Positions 32,395 through 43,146 of a stretch of 64,000 bases of DNA are shown here, in pieces. Below the pieces are notes generated by a model. It searched no databases. It was not told the origin of the DNA and saw nothing but the letters and a program-made list of their open reading frames with translations. How positions within the stretch are numbered: the first letter of the stretch is position 1; every line of letters starts with the position of its first letter. The position numbers were made by a program, and so were the translations under genes. This DNA is from Austropuccinia psidii (taxonomy: Eukaryota > Basidiomycota > Pucciniomycetes > Pucciniales > Sphaerophragmiaceae), in assembly GCA_023105745.1 (NCBI GenBank), contig JALGQZ010000007.1, positions 52,185,569 through 52,249,568 on the forward strand. Reading direction: 5' to 3'.

Positions 32395-33473
32395 AGTTGC
32401 ATTTGTGAGTTCATGTTTTATCCTCTAATATGCATCCCTTCTTTCCTTGGTAATTTCAAAAACTACATCTTTTGAACATAACTTGTATAGACTACTAGCT
32501 ATGTGGGAAAATCTTTTGATGTCGTTTCTATAGTAGCTAGCAAACCCAAGGAAGGATTGCATCTCTTTGATGTTTTTTGGTCCTGGCTTTTGCAGTACTT
32601 CTGCTACTTGCTTCTGGTCAAGGGCCAGACTAAGACATGAGACTTTATGTCCTAGAGCTAGTAGCTCTTGTTGGCCAGAATTGCACTTTTTAAGTGAAAT
32701 TTTCAGATTTATGGGTGTGCATTTAGTAAGCACTTTGTCTGTGTATTGAATATGGTCTTCCCATGTCTCTGAGTATATAATGATTTAATCAATATATACC
32801 ATCATCCAGCCTTCCAATATTTCTTCTTGAAATATGGTGTCCATCATCCTTTGGAAGTGTGCTGGTGCATTCTTGATGCCAAATGGCATCCTGGTGTACT
32901 CATATATTCCCATATGACATACTATTCTCAGTAATTTCAAGGATTTTGGTATAACTGCATTCTGGTGGAAGCCTTCCATGCAATCCATTTTGGTTATGTA
33001 TTTGGCTTTTGCCAGTTTGTCTAAGGCATGCGGTATCCTAGGTATAGGGTACCTGTTAGCTTTGGTGTAGTTATTCAGAGCTCTGAAATTTCCACACAGC
33101 TGAGACTTTCCATCATGCCAGGTGATCAGGACAGGAGTGGTAATTTCCACTATTTAATTGTGTCCAATCCTTCTGATGAAATCCATGTCCAGGAGTTCAT
33201 TGATATGTTTTTCAATCTCCTTCCTGGTTTCCAGACTTTCTGGGTAAGGAGGTCTCCTGAGAATGGGTGGATGAGGTCTGTCAACATCCACAAATAGTTC
33301 TATATCATGGCCTCTAATCTTGCCTAATGGCTCTTCACTGATGGCAAATGATGGTCTATGCTTTCTCAGAAGTTTCAGTAAGCTTAGTTTCTGTTTACTG
33401 GTGAGGGTGATGCTAAACTGTCTCTCTCAGAATTTATTCAGTAGTTCTTCAAGAGGATCCTGGGTAGATATTT
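32395..33473 (-). pseudogene. Reverse transcriptase of family B pol, broken
   Basis: Pieces in order on the minus strand: pre-RT EEPLGKIRGHDIELF and RRPPYPESLETRKEI (33166-33420), fingers and palm at 32785-33150 (FRALNNYTKANRYPIPRI, MDCMEGFHQNAV, RMPFGIKNAPAHFQRMM), thumb at 32425-32733. The frame stops exactly in the catalytic box: YID is followed by TAA (32787-32785) where the second Asp of YIDD should be. Another TAA replaces the Glu expected in IGHNEIVEITTP near 33153. Beyond 33470 it is interrupted by a solo A LTR. Confidence 0.9.
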
Positions 33474-35271
33474 TGTAAGGTGTAGATATGAAACTTTGAT
33501 TAAAAATCAAGTACTTTTCCTGTCCTCAAAATTTGTATAAGGTAAAAATCAATTAGAAATAGTAAGAGATATTATTCTTAAGAGAAAACAGGCCAATTGT
33601 ATTGTTTATAACCTTATTAGTATAAAACAATAATATTATAAAGATTTATTGTTTTACCAACAATAAAAATTTATCCCAAAAATACTCCACAAGAGATATT
33701 TGAGGCTACAAAAGAAATTTCTTCAAGAGCAATTTCAATTGGAATTAATTGAGGAAAGAACTGCAGGCAATTAATTAAATAACAAAGTCTTTAAAAAGAA
33801 TATTAAAGAGAAAACACGCCCAAAAGTGACCAGAGTGAATTTGGAAACAAAGTGACAAAGTTAACTGTGATTAAAGATGCTTTAATTCACTTTTGGGGTG
33901 GTTCAGGGGTAAAAATGATTATAAGATTACAAACAATGATTATAATGATTTTTCACGTGGTTAAAAGTTTTAAAATGATTTAAAAAAGGTGGTTGGAATC
34001 TTTTATTGATTGATTTAACAGTGTTTAAACTAATTATAAAAGGAAAAGATTCTAACATGAAGAGAAAAGTGGGGCAAAGAAGACATTCTTTTATAGCCAT
34101 CAATTTTCTTACTCCAAAAGCAAATTTTACTCTTGTCAGTCGTGAAAAACAGTCTGACAACAGAAAAGCCAATTATGGCATCATTAAACCCTGGCTTAGA
34201 CCAAAAAAGGATTGTTTAAGCCATTTTTAGTCATTTTAGACCCTTAAATCAGCCATTACTATAGCAATACCTGGTCTAGGGCCTTCAAAACACGTCAGAA
34301 TGTGTGTAAGAGGCGTAGAAACCATTTAAAGCTGTTTCTATAAACATTATTTTAACTTAAGGCTAGTTTTACCCTCTTGGCAGCAGTTAAAACCAACTTG
34401 GTTGGTATCAAAACCTCATCATCAATTGAGTCACAGACCCTGTGACTCAATTCCAGGACAAAATTACTGAGCTTTTGCGTGGATTTGACATCCCACGCCA
34501 GTCAGCAAGGATTTTGGGGGTCTAGCTCCCCCTTAGAGCTAGAGTTCCTTCTCCCCCCAATTTTAATCTTTCCAATTTATTTTTCCTTTAATTCCTCATA
34601 ATGTATTATACTTGTAATTTACATATGTAATTCAATTGGATTGTACAGTACAATACAGTAATAATTGATACCTCATATTTAAATCAAAGTTCACTTATGT
34701 AATACATGTGCACATTTTGACATTTCAATTCCTCATAAATTCTAAACTAAACACAACACCTCAATTTTAACACAAAAATTGATGATTAACACCACATTTG
34801 GTGTGAATTAAATTAAAATTTTTGAGTATTTTCATACTTTTGTATTGAAAATTCTAAAAACTTAATTTAAGCTTATTTAGAGTTGAGTTACAGAAATTTT
34901 ATCCAGAGGTGAGCCCACTTTGCTTTTTATGAGGAATCCAATGGTGTGATAATTTCTTTATGTTTATTTATTTAATAAAAAGTTAAAATATATTTTATAT
35001 AACTTTTTACCAAAAATATTTTAATTTCACAATTTTTATTAAAAATTCATTTTTACTTAATTTTTACAAGTAAAAATATAATTTCATAATTTTAAATTTT
35101 ATTGTAATTTTCTTTTTAAATTATAATTAAATTTTGATTTTTAAATATAAATTTGTATTTATGTTTCAATTTTTATTTTTATAATATAAATAAATTTATT
35201 TTATTTATATTTTTATCTTAATTTATCATTTGTGGTCTTTTGGGTATATGAAAATACCTCTAAGACTCACA
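33474..35271 (-). repeat. Solo LTR of family A inside the B element
   Basis: It begins TGTAAGGTGTAGATATG and ends TAAGACTCACA (1798 bp). A perfect duplication TATTT flanks it at 33469-33473 and 35272-35276. It splits the B coding sequence between protease and RT: the protein reads FSPDIYK on one side and ISTQDPLEELLNKF on the other. It differs from the complete A element's LTRs by many more substitutions and indels than those do from each other, so it is an older insertion. TATA box at 34088-34095, minus strand. Confidence 0.93.
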
Positions 35272-35873
35272 TATTTTGTATATATCAGGTGAAAATTTGT
35301 TTTCCTTGTTGGTACCAATGGTAATGTGCCTGTTTTTACTATTGTAAATATCTATGCCATACATCCTCTGGTAATCTGTTTCAAGTAAAAGCCTTTGGAT
35401 GTGGGAATCATCAAGCACCACAAAACTCTGGGTTGAGTCTGATTTTACCTTTCCTATGGGGTATAATAATCTCTTTGATAATTTTCCCAATGGAAGTAAT
35501 CTTCCCTGATAGACCTTTGAAGTTTTTTGCCTTGGTTTGCAAGAGTTGTTTTTCCCAGTTTTGAGAGTGGTTTTCCAGATAATTTCTGGCCATTATGGAG
35601 CATTGTTCTCCAATGTCAATGATCAATAGATGTTGAGAATTGGCAATGAAAACAGTCTGTATGCCATCCCTTTGGTTGGTGTAACAAGGAATTTTTGTGC
35701 ATCTTGTGTGTGTTTGCACCAGCTTTTGTTGGCAGGATCTTGTGGCATGCCTGCTTCCAACTGTATGTCTTGGATTCCAGTGGGGTTTCCTCTTGGTATT
35801 CCACCAGGAATTCTTTCTTGTGTCTTGGTAATCATCAGATTGTTCTCTGATGGCATCACCCATACAGTCTGAT
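35272..35873 (-). pseudogene. Protease region of the B element, active site degenerate
   Basis: The frame at 35411-36145 carries the protease start as LIIDIGEQCSIMARNYL, where the Asp-(Thr/Ser)-Gly triad now reads Asp-Ile-Gly. After a frame change, 35260-35490 carries the second half (LLLETDYQRMYGIDIYNS), matching FILGNDYLIMYGIDL of A in position. Two or three frames are needed to follow it. The last bases join across the solo A LTR to RT. Confidence 0.75.
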
Positions 35874-36703
35874 TCAGAATCCTCTGTTGGTATTCCTCCT
35901 CTGGGATTTCTCAATGGCATAGACTTGTTTCTTTGCCTTTGGACAGTTGTTGGCATAGTGGTTTGTTGAGCCACAGTTGTGACAAGAATTTTTCTTCTTT
36001 GCCACTTCTGCCACCTTTTCTCTAGGTTTGTCTTTAAACTCCACCCTGAAAGGTTGTTTCTCTTTGAAACCATTGCTTTTATATAGGGTGTATTTCCATA
36101 TATTAGTTCTTTTCCTTGCATCTTGTGGGATGTTTGCAACATCATATAGAGTGCAATGGTGGTTGCATCTGCATTTTACTTCATGCTCTAATTCCCCTGG
36201 CATTTGTGTTAGGAGTTTGTGATTTGTCATCTGAATGTTTATTTGAGTATCAATGGCTTTAAGTCTTTCAGACTGTCTCAGACACCACTCATATGGATCT
36301 TTGTCCACAGAGTACTTGTCATTTTCAAATGAAATGGTGTTTTGCCATATGCAAGTACCATTTCTGTACTTTTGGATAATTTGAATCTTCCACCATGGCC
36401 AGTTTCTTCTGCCCAGGATTTCTTCCATTTCTGTTTACCAAATACTAGCATGTCCTTTAAATGTTGTATTAAGTCTAGCAGTAATCCAATATTCTGGTAT
36501 GCTTGGTACGTCAATGAAGAGTCCATCAATATAATCTATGTGCTCCATATGATCATATTCTCCAGTTCCAGAGAATTCAGGCCAGATTGAGGCCTCAGGA
36601 AGCTGTTTCAAGGCTTCCTGCCCTGAATAAGACATGTTATCTCCATCCTGGCATTGTGATGGAGATCTTGCCTTTTTCATCAACATGGCAATCGGTTTGA
36701 TGT
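35874..36703 (-). pseudogene. Gag capsid and nucleocapsid of the B element
   Basis: The capsid-like block starts at about 36600 (FSGTGEYDHMEHIDYIDG) and continues in the 184-codon frame 35874-36428 (RRNWPWWKIQIIQKY, QMPGELEHEVKCRC). The zinc knuckle CHNCGSTNHYANNC is at 35943-35984. A TAA separates the two capsid pieces at about 36429-36434. The longer open frame 36435-36803 is a chimera: its first part is sequence of the solo B LTR that begins at 36704. Confidence 0.85.
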
Positions 36704-38100
36704 TGTCAGCCTGTGACTCAAAACCAGAGCACAAGCATGACATCCAAATACCATAAATCATTGGTATAGCCAAGATACCACCAAAAACATGGAGCTGAGC
36801 CAAATCAGCTCAGCAGGTATCAAACGAAAGAGGAAACTAAACCCTTTCCAAATATGCAAGTCCCATCACCATAGGACAAAGAATAACAAATTTATTCCTG
36901 CTAAAAGTTATTTCTGAGAATAAACCTTAATTTTCATCTCTCATCTAAAATACAGAGTAGGAGGCTTAACCCCATCAAATGGGCATTCAAATCAAATATC
37001 TCAGTCAGGGATATCCAATGGTACCAGCCAAACTGAGCTATCACCAGTATTACAGAAGTTATGGTCAAATTTGGGCCAAATAAGGGTGAATAAAATATTC
37101 ACCTCTCATCTAACTTCTACAGTTTCAGTGTGAGATACATAAAGTGGGGGCTTTTTGAGAAAAGCACAATCAGGGATTTCTTATGGTGCCATATATTTGC
37201 CCATATCTAATCTCAAACAAAATTTATAAAGCAAACAAGCCCAATACAAATTTTTGGCTAAAACACGCATATGTACAAAAGTCTTGTACATGGCATAACT
37301 TTGGCATATTGAATGATAACCGTACCAAATGAGATACCATTGTGTAGAACACATACAGGGCTACACATGGAACCAATTTTGAGGTTGATATCTCAAAAAA
37401 AGACAGACGTATGGCTGTTTTAAGGTCAAAATCTCACAGTTTGGCCAATACAGCCTTAACATGGGATAATATCCCATAGCCATGATTATGAGTTGTCAAA
37501 TAGGCAAAGAAGCTTGTTTTTACTTCAATACTGGGGTCTCATACAGGTTCTGTACAGCATTCTACGTGTCATACATGTCAGAATCAGGCTATGTGATCCC
37601 CAGATGAAACGTTTCACCCTGTATTGGTGAAAACTGCCCAGATGTGGTTTCAAAGCCACATCTGAGCCAAACAAAGGCCATACAGGCCTTTTGCAAACCA
37701 CAACCCTGTCCATGAGAGTGAAAAGTCTTCACATCCTCTATGCAAAAAGGAGTAGCAGCCTTTTCACCCCATCTCAGGATAAAAGGAGGCCTTTTTACTG
37801 CCAGAAAAGGAATCCCCATCCTGCTCTTGAATTCCTACATAGTACAACTGTCAAAAACAGAAATACTCTTTGAAAATAAACAGGCTATACTATAAATCTT
37901 AGTGTTGTAGTCTTTATTATTGTAACCCAACAGGTAAAGATGCACCCAGGGCTTTCAATAGAGCTCACAACCACTAAATCTCATTAGTAAAGCCCTTTTT
38001 ATCTTTGATTAAACATTTTTCATACTTTCTATCCATGTAACAGTCATAGTTAAAGTTGTAAATAGCATTATTACCTCTTGATCATGGACTCAGCCTGACA
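36704..38100 (+). repeat. Solo LTR of family B, inserted in the gag of the B element in opposite orientation
   Basis: It runs from TGTCAGCCTGTGACTC to GACTCAGCCTGACA, 1397 bp, in + orientation. A perfect duplication GATGT flanks it at 36699-36703 and 38101-38105, so it is an independent insertion, not part of its host. The gag protein reads HQDDI before and KPIAMLMKKARSPSQ after it. A TATA-like AGGATAAAAGG lies near 37777. Confidence 0.93.
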
Positions 38101-38309
38101 GATGTCATCTTGGTGATATGAATTATCCATAGCATGGCCTTGTGGTTGGGGCTTCATGCTACAGTAGACATTGAACAGTTTGTTTATGTCTTGATCCAGA
38201 CAATACCTGTCCCTTTTGCTGTGGTGTTGTTCTTCAAAGACTAGATTCAGTCTTTCGTTGGTTTCTTCAGAGGCTTTGCTCAATTGAGCACCTCCTTCTT
38301 GAGGGTTTT
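38101..38309 (-). pseudogene. Gag fragment of the B element between two solo LTRs
   Basis: A 70-residue piece of B gag, open throughout: GGAQLSKASEETNERLNLVF, then RDRYCLDQDINKLFNVY and PQPQGHAMDNSYHQDDI. It joins rightwards (upstream) to the gag piece ending at 39821 and leftwards to the capsid piece at 36698 once the two LTRs are removed. The 105-codon open frame at 38071-38388 also includes LTR sequence at both ends and is not a real protein. Confidence 0.8.
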
Positions 38310-39815
38310 TGTCAGCCTGTGACTCAAAACAGAGCACTAGCATGACATCCAACATACCATAAATAATGGTATGACAAGTATTGAACAAACATAGTCAATA
38401 CAGGTAATAAATAAGAGAAAACAATCCTCTTAAATTAAACACCAACCTTATCCAAACAGAATAAGGAAACCTAGAGGAGAATAAACAGGTCAAAACCCTT
38501 ATTTTCACCTCTCATCTAACTTATGCATATTTAAGTTATTATATACCAAAATGGTATTTTTCTTAAAGCTCACATAGAGAGCTACACAATGATATCATCC
38601 ATGTTGTTGTAACACCACTACAACTGGAGATACCATATGACCTTTATTTCAAAACCAAGACCCCCCTGAAAGTCAAAGAGGGCTTGTACAAAACTGTACA
38701 AAAGTATAACCAAATTAAAGATATAAACAAGAGCTTTAATTTGAGATACATTAGACCTCTTTATCTCTTAAATTGACTGAGGGATCTTGGTTCAAAGGTT
38801 TAACAACCAAAAATACAGATATTCTGAAAACAATAAAGTAAACAAACCCCTGTATCTTTGGCATACACTCATACAACTGTACAGTGTAATATACCAAACT
38901 GTAGAGCTAATCAAGCCCTACAAAACTGTATCATCAGAATACAGATATCTTCCAAATTGAAGAAGATATCTGGCATGGAAGTTTTTGAAGCCTCATACTG
39001 ATGTACAAAAATACATCCAAAAACTTAAAACCCTTATAACTTTTGCTATTTGAAAGAAGGGTAAACATGAAGCATACCAAATTGAAGAGATCATTAAGAC
39101 CTTCAGTTCTGTGCTCTTGGTTTCTTGATATCTCAAAAACTGACTAAGATATCTTGGTTGGAAGTATTTTGACCAATACTGGCCTGTACCAAACCTGTAC
39201 CAACCAGTACTGTCTTGATACTCAAAATAATGGTTGTTCAAAGCTTAAACCCGCCCAGAATGACTAGTATTGATCATACAGACACCAGAACAACGTCATC
39301 CAAGTGCTGACGTGGCAGGTGAAAAGTTTTTTCACCCTGTATTGATCCAGAATGATCATTTGTGGTTCCAAAACCACAATTCTGCCTCTACTGACGTCAG
39401 AATTGAGGATCCAGAACCACAGACTGACCATTGGAGTGAAAATTTTCACTCCTCTGACGTGTGAAGAGTTAACAACTCTTGACAGTCTTGAAAGATATAA
39501 AAAGAAGGGTTTTTTTCCTTCAAAAACCCATCATCTTATCTTACTTTACCTATATTCTTACGTGACAAGACTGTTATCCATCAGTAGTGTCCTTAGAATT
39601 ATTAAAGATATAATTAGAATATAATTATTGTAGTGTTTCTTCACAGTCAAAGATATTAGAGCATTGCAACCCAGGTCCTCAATAGACTCATCACCACTGT
39701 TACCACGTAGCAGTAGGACCTGAAGATTTAATTTATTATTTGTTTTTGACGTGTCACAGTCATAATACTAGCTTTTATTTACATTTTATAGCTACTATAT
39801 AGACTCACCCTGACA
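38310..39815 (+). repeat. Solo LTR of a diverged family B subtype
   Basis: It runs from TGTCAGCCTGTGACTC to GACTCACCCTGACA, 1506 bp, flanked by a perfect duplication GTTTT at 38305-38309 and 39816-39820. The ends match family B, but the middle differs: repeated CTGTACA-type motifs and a different U3. It is therefore a sister subfamily. It sits only 209 bp from the other solo B LTR and in the same orientation. Confidence 0.9.
39496..39503 (+). promoter_or_regulatory. TATA box in the diverged B-type solo LTR
   Basis: TATAAAAA within AAAGATATAAAAAGAAGGG, about 320 bases before the LTR 3' end. It is in the LTR's own sense and at a position comparable to AGGATAAAAGG of the other B LTRs. Confidence 0.4.
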
Positions 39816-40451
39816 GTTTTTAAAAATTTTGTCCATGGATTCTGTCAATATTTTCATGCTCTCATGGCTTGCTTCAAGTTCTGCAAACTGCTTTTGAGTT
39901 TTCTCAGCATATTGGGACATTTGTAACCACAGTGCATCACTGTTTAGGTTACTCTCAGGTGTGACAACATTATATTCAATCTGAGTGGGGGTAATATTTC
40001 TATTAAGGGGACTACTGATTCTAGAGTTATGTAAAACTACCTCTGATTCTTGTTCACTTCTTTCACCAAATCCAACAACTTCTGGATTATTGGGTCTGAC
40101 TCTCTCTTCCTCTGGCTTAAGATGTTCTTGTGTTTGCCCTTGTATCCTTGTCCTATCCTGAAAACTTCCTGGAATTGTGAATAATGGTGACTCTTGGCCA
40201 CTGACCTGTTGGTTTCTGAATGGTGTGAAGCCACTGGAGAGCTGATTTAGGCTTCTCCTTGTGAGCCTGAAGGAATCTGAGAATTCCCCATCTGGGTCAG
40301 CTGTTCTTCTATAGCTTGGATAGTGGCTTGATTCTCCCTTATCCTGTTTTCCCTCACCTCCAGGAGTCTGAACTGCCTGGTGGGATTCCAACCTTTTGTG
40401 ATTACCATAAGGTCTTTGAGGTCTATCTCTTTGGGAAAAATATTCTGGCAA
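39816..40451 (-). pseudogene. Gag N-terminal region of the B element (gag frame)
   Basis: A 218-codon open frame rich in Gln, Arg, Ser and Glu: it includes DRPQRPYGNHKRLESHQAV, PGSFQDRTRIQGQTQ, NITPTQIEYNVVTPESNLNS and a helical EKTQKQFAELEASHESM. The B element at the right edge has the same region at about 63.4-64.0 kb. Its left end is cut by the solo LTR. It overlaps the ORF1 frame over 40036-40451, just as in A. Confidence 0.75.
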
Positions 40452-40756
40452 CTTGCTTCAAGTTCTTCCCAGTGGGATGCCAGGTTGAACCTCTTGTTTT
40501 CCATGCTCCATTGAAATAAATCTTGCAGGAGTTGGTGCAGCTGAAGAACTTGATTCATGTCTTTCCAGTACTCTGGTTTGAGGTTCCTGTTGATTGGAAA
40601 GTGAATGGCAAGGTGGGTATGATTTCCCTCAGTGTCTTGCCATCCACCACTATGTCCAAGGTGTCCTATTTCAGGTCTTCTGGTTCTGGACAAGCCTTCT
40701 CTGTCCTCTGGTTGTTTCCTTTGGTAGCCAAGGTTTCTGAGGTGTACAGGTGACAT
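40036..40756 (-). pseudogene. ORF1 of the B element, overlapping gag
   Basis: Frame 40247-40756 carries LKPEYWKDMNQVLQLHQLL, NLASHWEELEASCQNI and the motif ITKGWNPTRQFRLLEV, then REN-rich helix and a stop. The same frame reopens at 40037-40234 (GYKGKHKNILSQRKRESDPI, IQKLLDLVKEVNKNQR) and ends at TAG. The GW-x-P motif and the place relative to gag match ORF1 of A, D and E; the C-terminal block is diverged. The B copy at the right edge has it at 63330-63878. No known function. Confidence 0.55.
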
Positions 40757-41105
40757 ATCAGTGTTGTGAAAGCAGTCAGAAACTTTATGTTCTTATGGTG
40801 TTCACCTTTGAATGTGCCTTGTGCAAATTTGTTGTCTGCTGATTTTGGCAATTTAACATTAGAGGTCACAACTCAGTTAGTTATGATAATCTTCCCTGTA
40901 CAAGTGGTTAAGGTATGTTTATCTTTTGTGGAAGAAGAGCTTTGTGGTTTTCTATTCCTCTGAGTGGCAATGGGTGTCCACTTCTTTGCTGTTATCAGGC
41001 CTTCACTGTGCCTCTTTCTGTTGCCCTTGCTTCCCTCTGGTTCTGAGGGTGTCACTGGTGTATTGTCCTGTGACTGGGTCTCAAGTGGTATGTAGTTTTC
41101 TTCCA
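40757..41105 (-). pseudogene. 5' coding exon of the B element
   Basis: It starts after a pyrimidine-rich stretch ending TTTGATTCAG (CAG at 41108-41106), which resembles a splice acceptor. It contains EENYIPLETQSQ, TPVTPSEPEGSKGNRKRH and KKWTPIATQRNRKP, then after a stop VKLPKSADNKFAQGTFKGEH. The matching exon in the right-edge copy is at 62810-63156, after the same TTTGATTCAG. It is Ser/Thr/Pro/Lys-rich with no recognisable domain. Confidence 0.5.
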
Positions 41106-41108
41106 CTG

Positions 41109-41729
41109 AATCAAACAAGAAAAGCGGGCTTAATGTCAGTTAAGACTTCTTAAAATGCTGTTTGCACCTCTAAGAATGGCCTCTGGGCTTGTATGTTACT
41201 ACAATATGCCCTTTTATAATGACAGTGTAGTTAAATTGACAATTTCATGTCAGAAATACAGCTTAAAGATATCTGGTACACTGTTATTATGCCAGTATCT
41301 CACAGAATAACTTGTAGTTGGCAAGTATAATCTGATATAAATTGGTATGTAAGAGGGTAATTAAATTTAAAATACACCCAACCATGCCTCAACTGTTGGT
41401 TTTACAGTAAGAGGTGTCCTTATTCTAATTAAAAAAAGGACTTTTATTAATGGCTTAGAGTGTTTTGATATGTAAAATGTGCCAAAAGTGAAGGTTGTTA
41501 TGGTGATTAAATTATAATTAACCACACCACAATTTGATTTAAAAAAGATAAGTAATGGTGGTATATGACATATACCACTGTCAAAAGATACATAAGATAC
41601 ATATTATATATATTTTTATTGAAGAATTATGCCTGAAAGGTAAAACAGTTTGTCAGAATAGAGAAAATAAGAGAAAAAACTCACTTATAAGGTCCAAAAG
41701 GTTAAAAAAACATGGCCAGGCACCCAAAA
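41109..41729 (-). other. Leader and primer-binding site of the B element
   Basis: A non-coding stretch between the 5' LTR and the first recognisable exon. TGGGTGCCTGGCC (minus strand of 41726-41714) lies three bases from the LTR end and is the primer-binding site. It differs at one base from TGGGGGCCTGGCC of the right-edge copy. The short plus-strand open frame 41555-41740 is not a gene. Confidence 0.7.
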
Positions 41730-43141
41730 TGTCAGGCTGAGTCTATGGTAAAGGTGTATAATTGTATTTAAAGGCTTTAACTATAACTGTGAAGCAGTAG
41801 AAATGGTAACAAAAATATTTTTTGATTGTAATAAGGCCTTTACTATAATGATATAGTGGTGGTGAGTGCTGCTGAAAGCCCTGGGTGCAGTCTTACCAGT
41901 TGGATTCCTATAATAAGAGCTACAATCCTTAAGGTTAAAGTATAAACTGGTTATTTTCAAGAGTATAACTGTTTTTGACAGTTGTACTACCTAGGAATTC
42001 AAGAGCAGGATGGGGATTCCTTTTCTGTCAGTGAAATGGCCTCCTTTTATCCTGAAATGGGGTGAAAAGGCCGCTAGACGTTTGCATGTAGAGGAAGTGA
42101 ATTTTTCACTGTCTAGGACAGGCATGTGGTTTTTATAAGGCCTGTATAGCATTTATTCGGCTCAGATGTGGTTTTGAAACCACATCTGGGCAGTTTTCAC
42201 CAATACAGGGTGAAAGACTTCATCTGGGGACCACATAGCCTGATTCTGACATGTATGACACGTAGAATGCTGTACAGAACCCGTATGGGACCCCAGTATT
42301 CAATGAACTATGAGGTATTGAAGTAAAAACAAGCTTCTTTGTCTGTTTGACACCTCATAATCATAGTTATGGGATATTATCCCATGGTGTGGCTGTATTG
42401 GTCAAACTGTGAGATTATGACCTTAAAACAGCCATACCTTTGTCGGTTTTTGAGATATCAACCTCAAAATTGGCTTGGTGTGTATCCCTGTATGTGTTCT
42501 ACACAATGGTACCTCATTTGATATGGTTATCCTTAAATATGGAAAAGTTATGCCATGTACAAGACTTTTGTACATATGCATGTTTTAGGCAAAAAGCTGT
42601 ATTGGGCTTGTTTGCTTTATAGCTTCTATTCTAGTTGAGATATGGGCAAATGAATGGCATGATCAGATAGCCCTGATTGTGCTCTTCCCAAAAAGATCCC
42701 ACTTTAGGTATCTCACACCAAAACTGTAGAAGCTAGATGAGAGGTGAATATTTTATTCACCCTTATTTGGCCTGAATTTGCCCATAACTTCTGTAATAAT
42801 GGTGCTAGCTCAGTTTAGCTGGTACCATTGGATAGCTCTTAGTTAGAGATCCATTATGAATACCCATTTGATGGGGTTAAGCCTCTTCCTTTGTATTTTG
42901 GATGAGAGGTGAAAATTAAGGTTTATGCTCAGCAACAACTTTGCGCAGGAATAACTTTGTTCTTCTTTGTCCTATGATAATGGGACTTGTATATTTAGAA
43001 AGGAGTGAGTTTCCCCTTTTTTTTGATACCTCTTGAGCTGATTTGGCTCAGCTCCATGTTTTGGTGGTATCTTGGCTATACCATTGATTTATGGTATTTG
43101 GCTGTCATGCTTGTGCCCTGGTCTTGAGTCTCAGGCTGACA
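41730..43141 (-). repeat. 5' LTR of the B element
   Basis: TGTCAGGCTGAGTCTATGG to GAGTCTCAGGCTGACA, 1412 bp, pairing with 28772-30186. By eye the two differ by clearly more substitutions than the two A LTRs do, so this insertion is the older one. Confidence 0.92.
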
Positions 43142-43146
43142 ATATG

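Larger units (their letters stand above)
28772..43141 (-). mobile_element. Family B Ty3/gypsy chromovirus with three solo LTRs inside
   Basis: LTRs at 28772-30186 and 41730-43141 enclose a minus-strand element. Without the three insertions (33474-35271, 36704-38100, 38310-39815, each with a duplicated 5-bp target) it would be about 9.65 kb. The flanking pentamers are GTATG (28767-28771) and ATATG (43142-43146), a one-base mismatch that fits an older insertion. Content from right to left: primer-binding site, gag leader/ORF1, gag, protease, RT, RNase H, integrase, chromodomain, polypurine tract. Stops and frameshifts are many; the element is dead. Confidence 0.92.

Noticed and set aside
36435..36803. 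122-codon minus-strand open frame
   Set aside because: A chimera of gag sequence and the solo B LTR inserted at 36704; real only up to about 36698.
38071..38388. 105-codon minus-strand open frame
   Set aside because: Both ends are LTR sequence; only 38106-38309 is gag.
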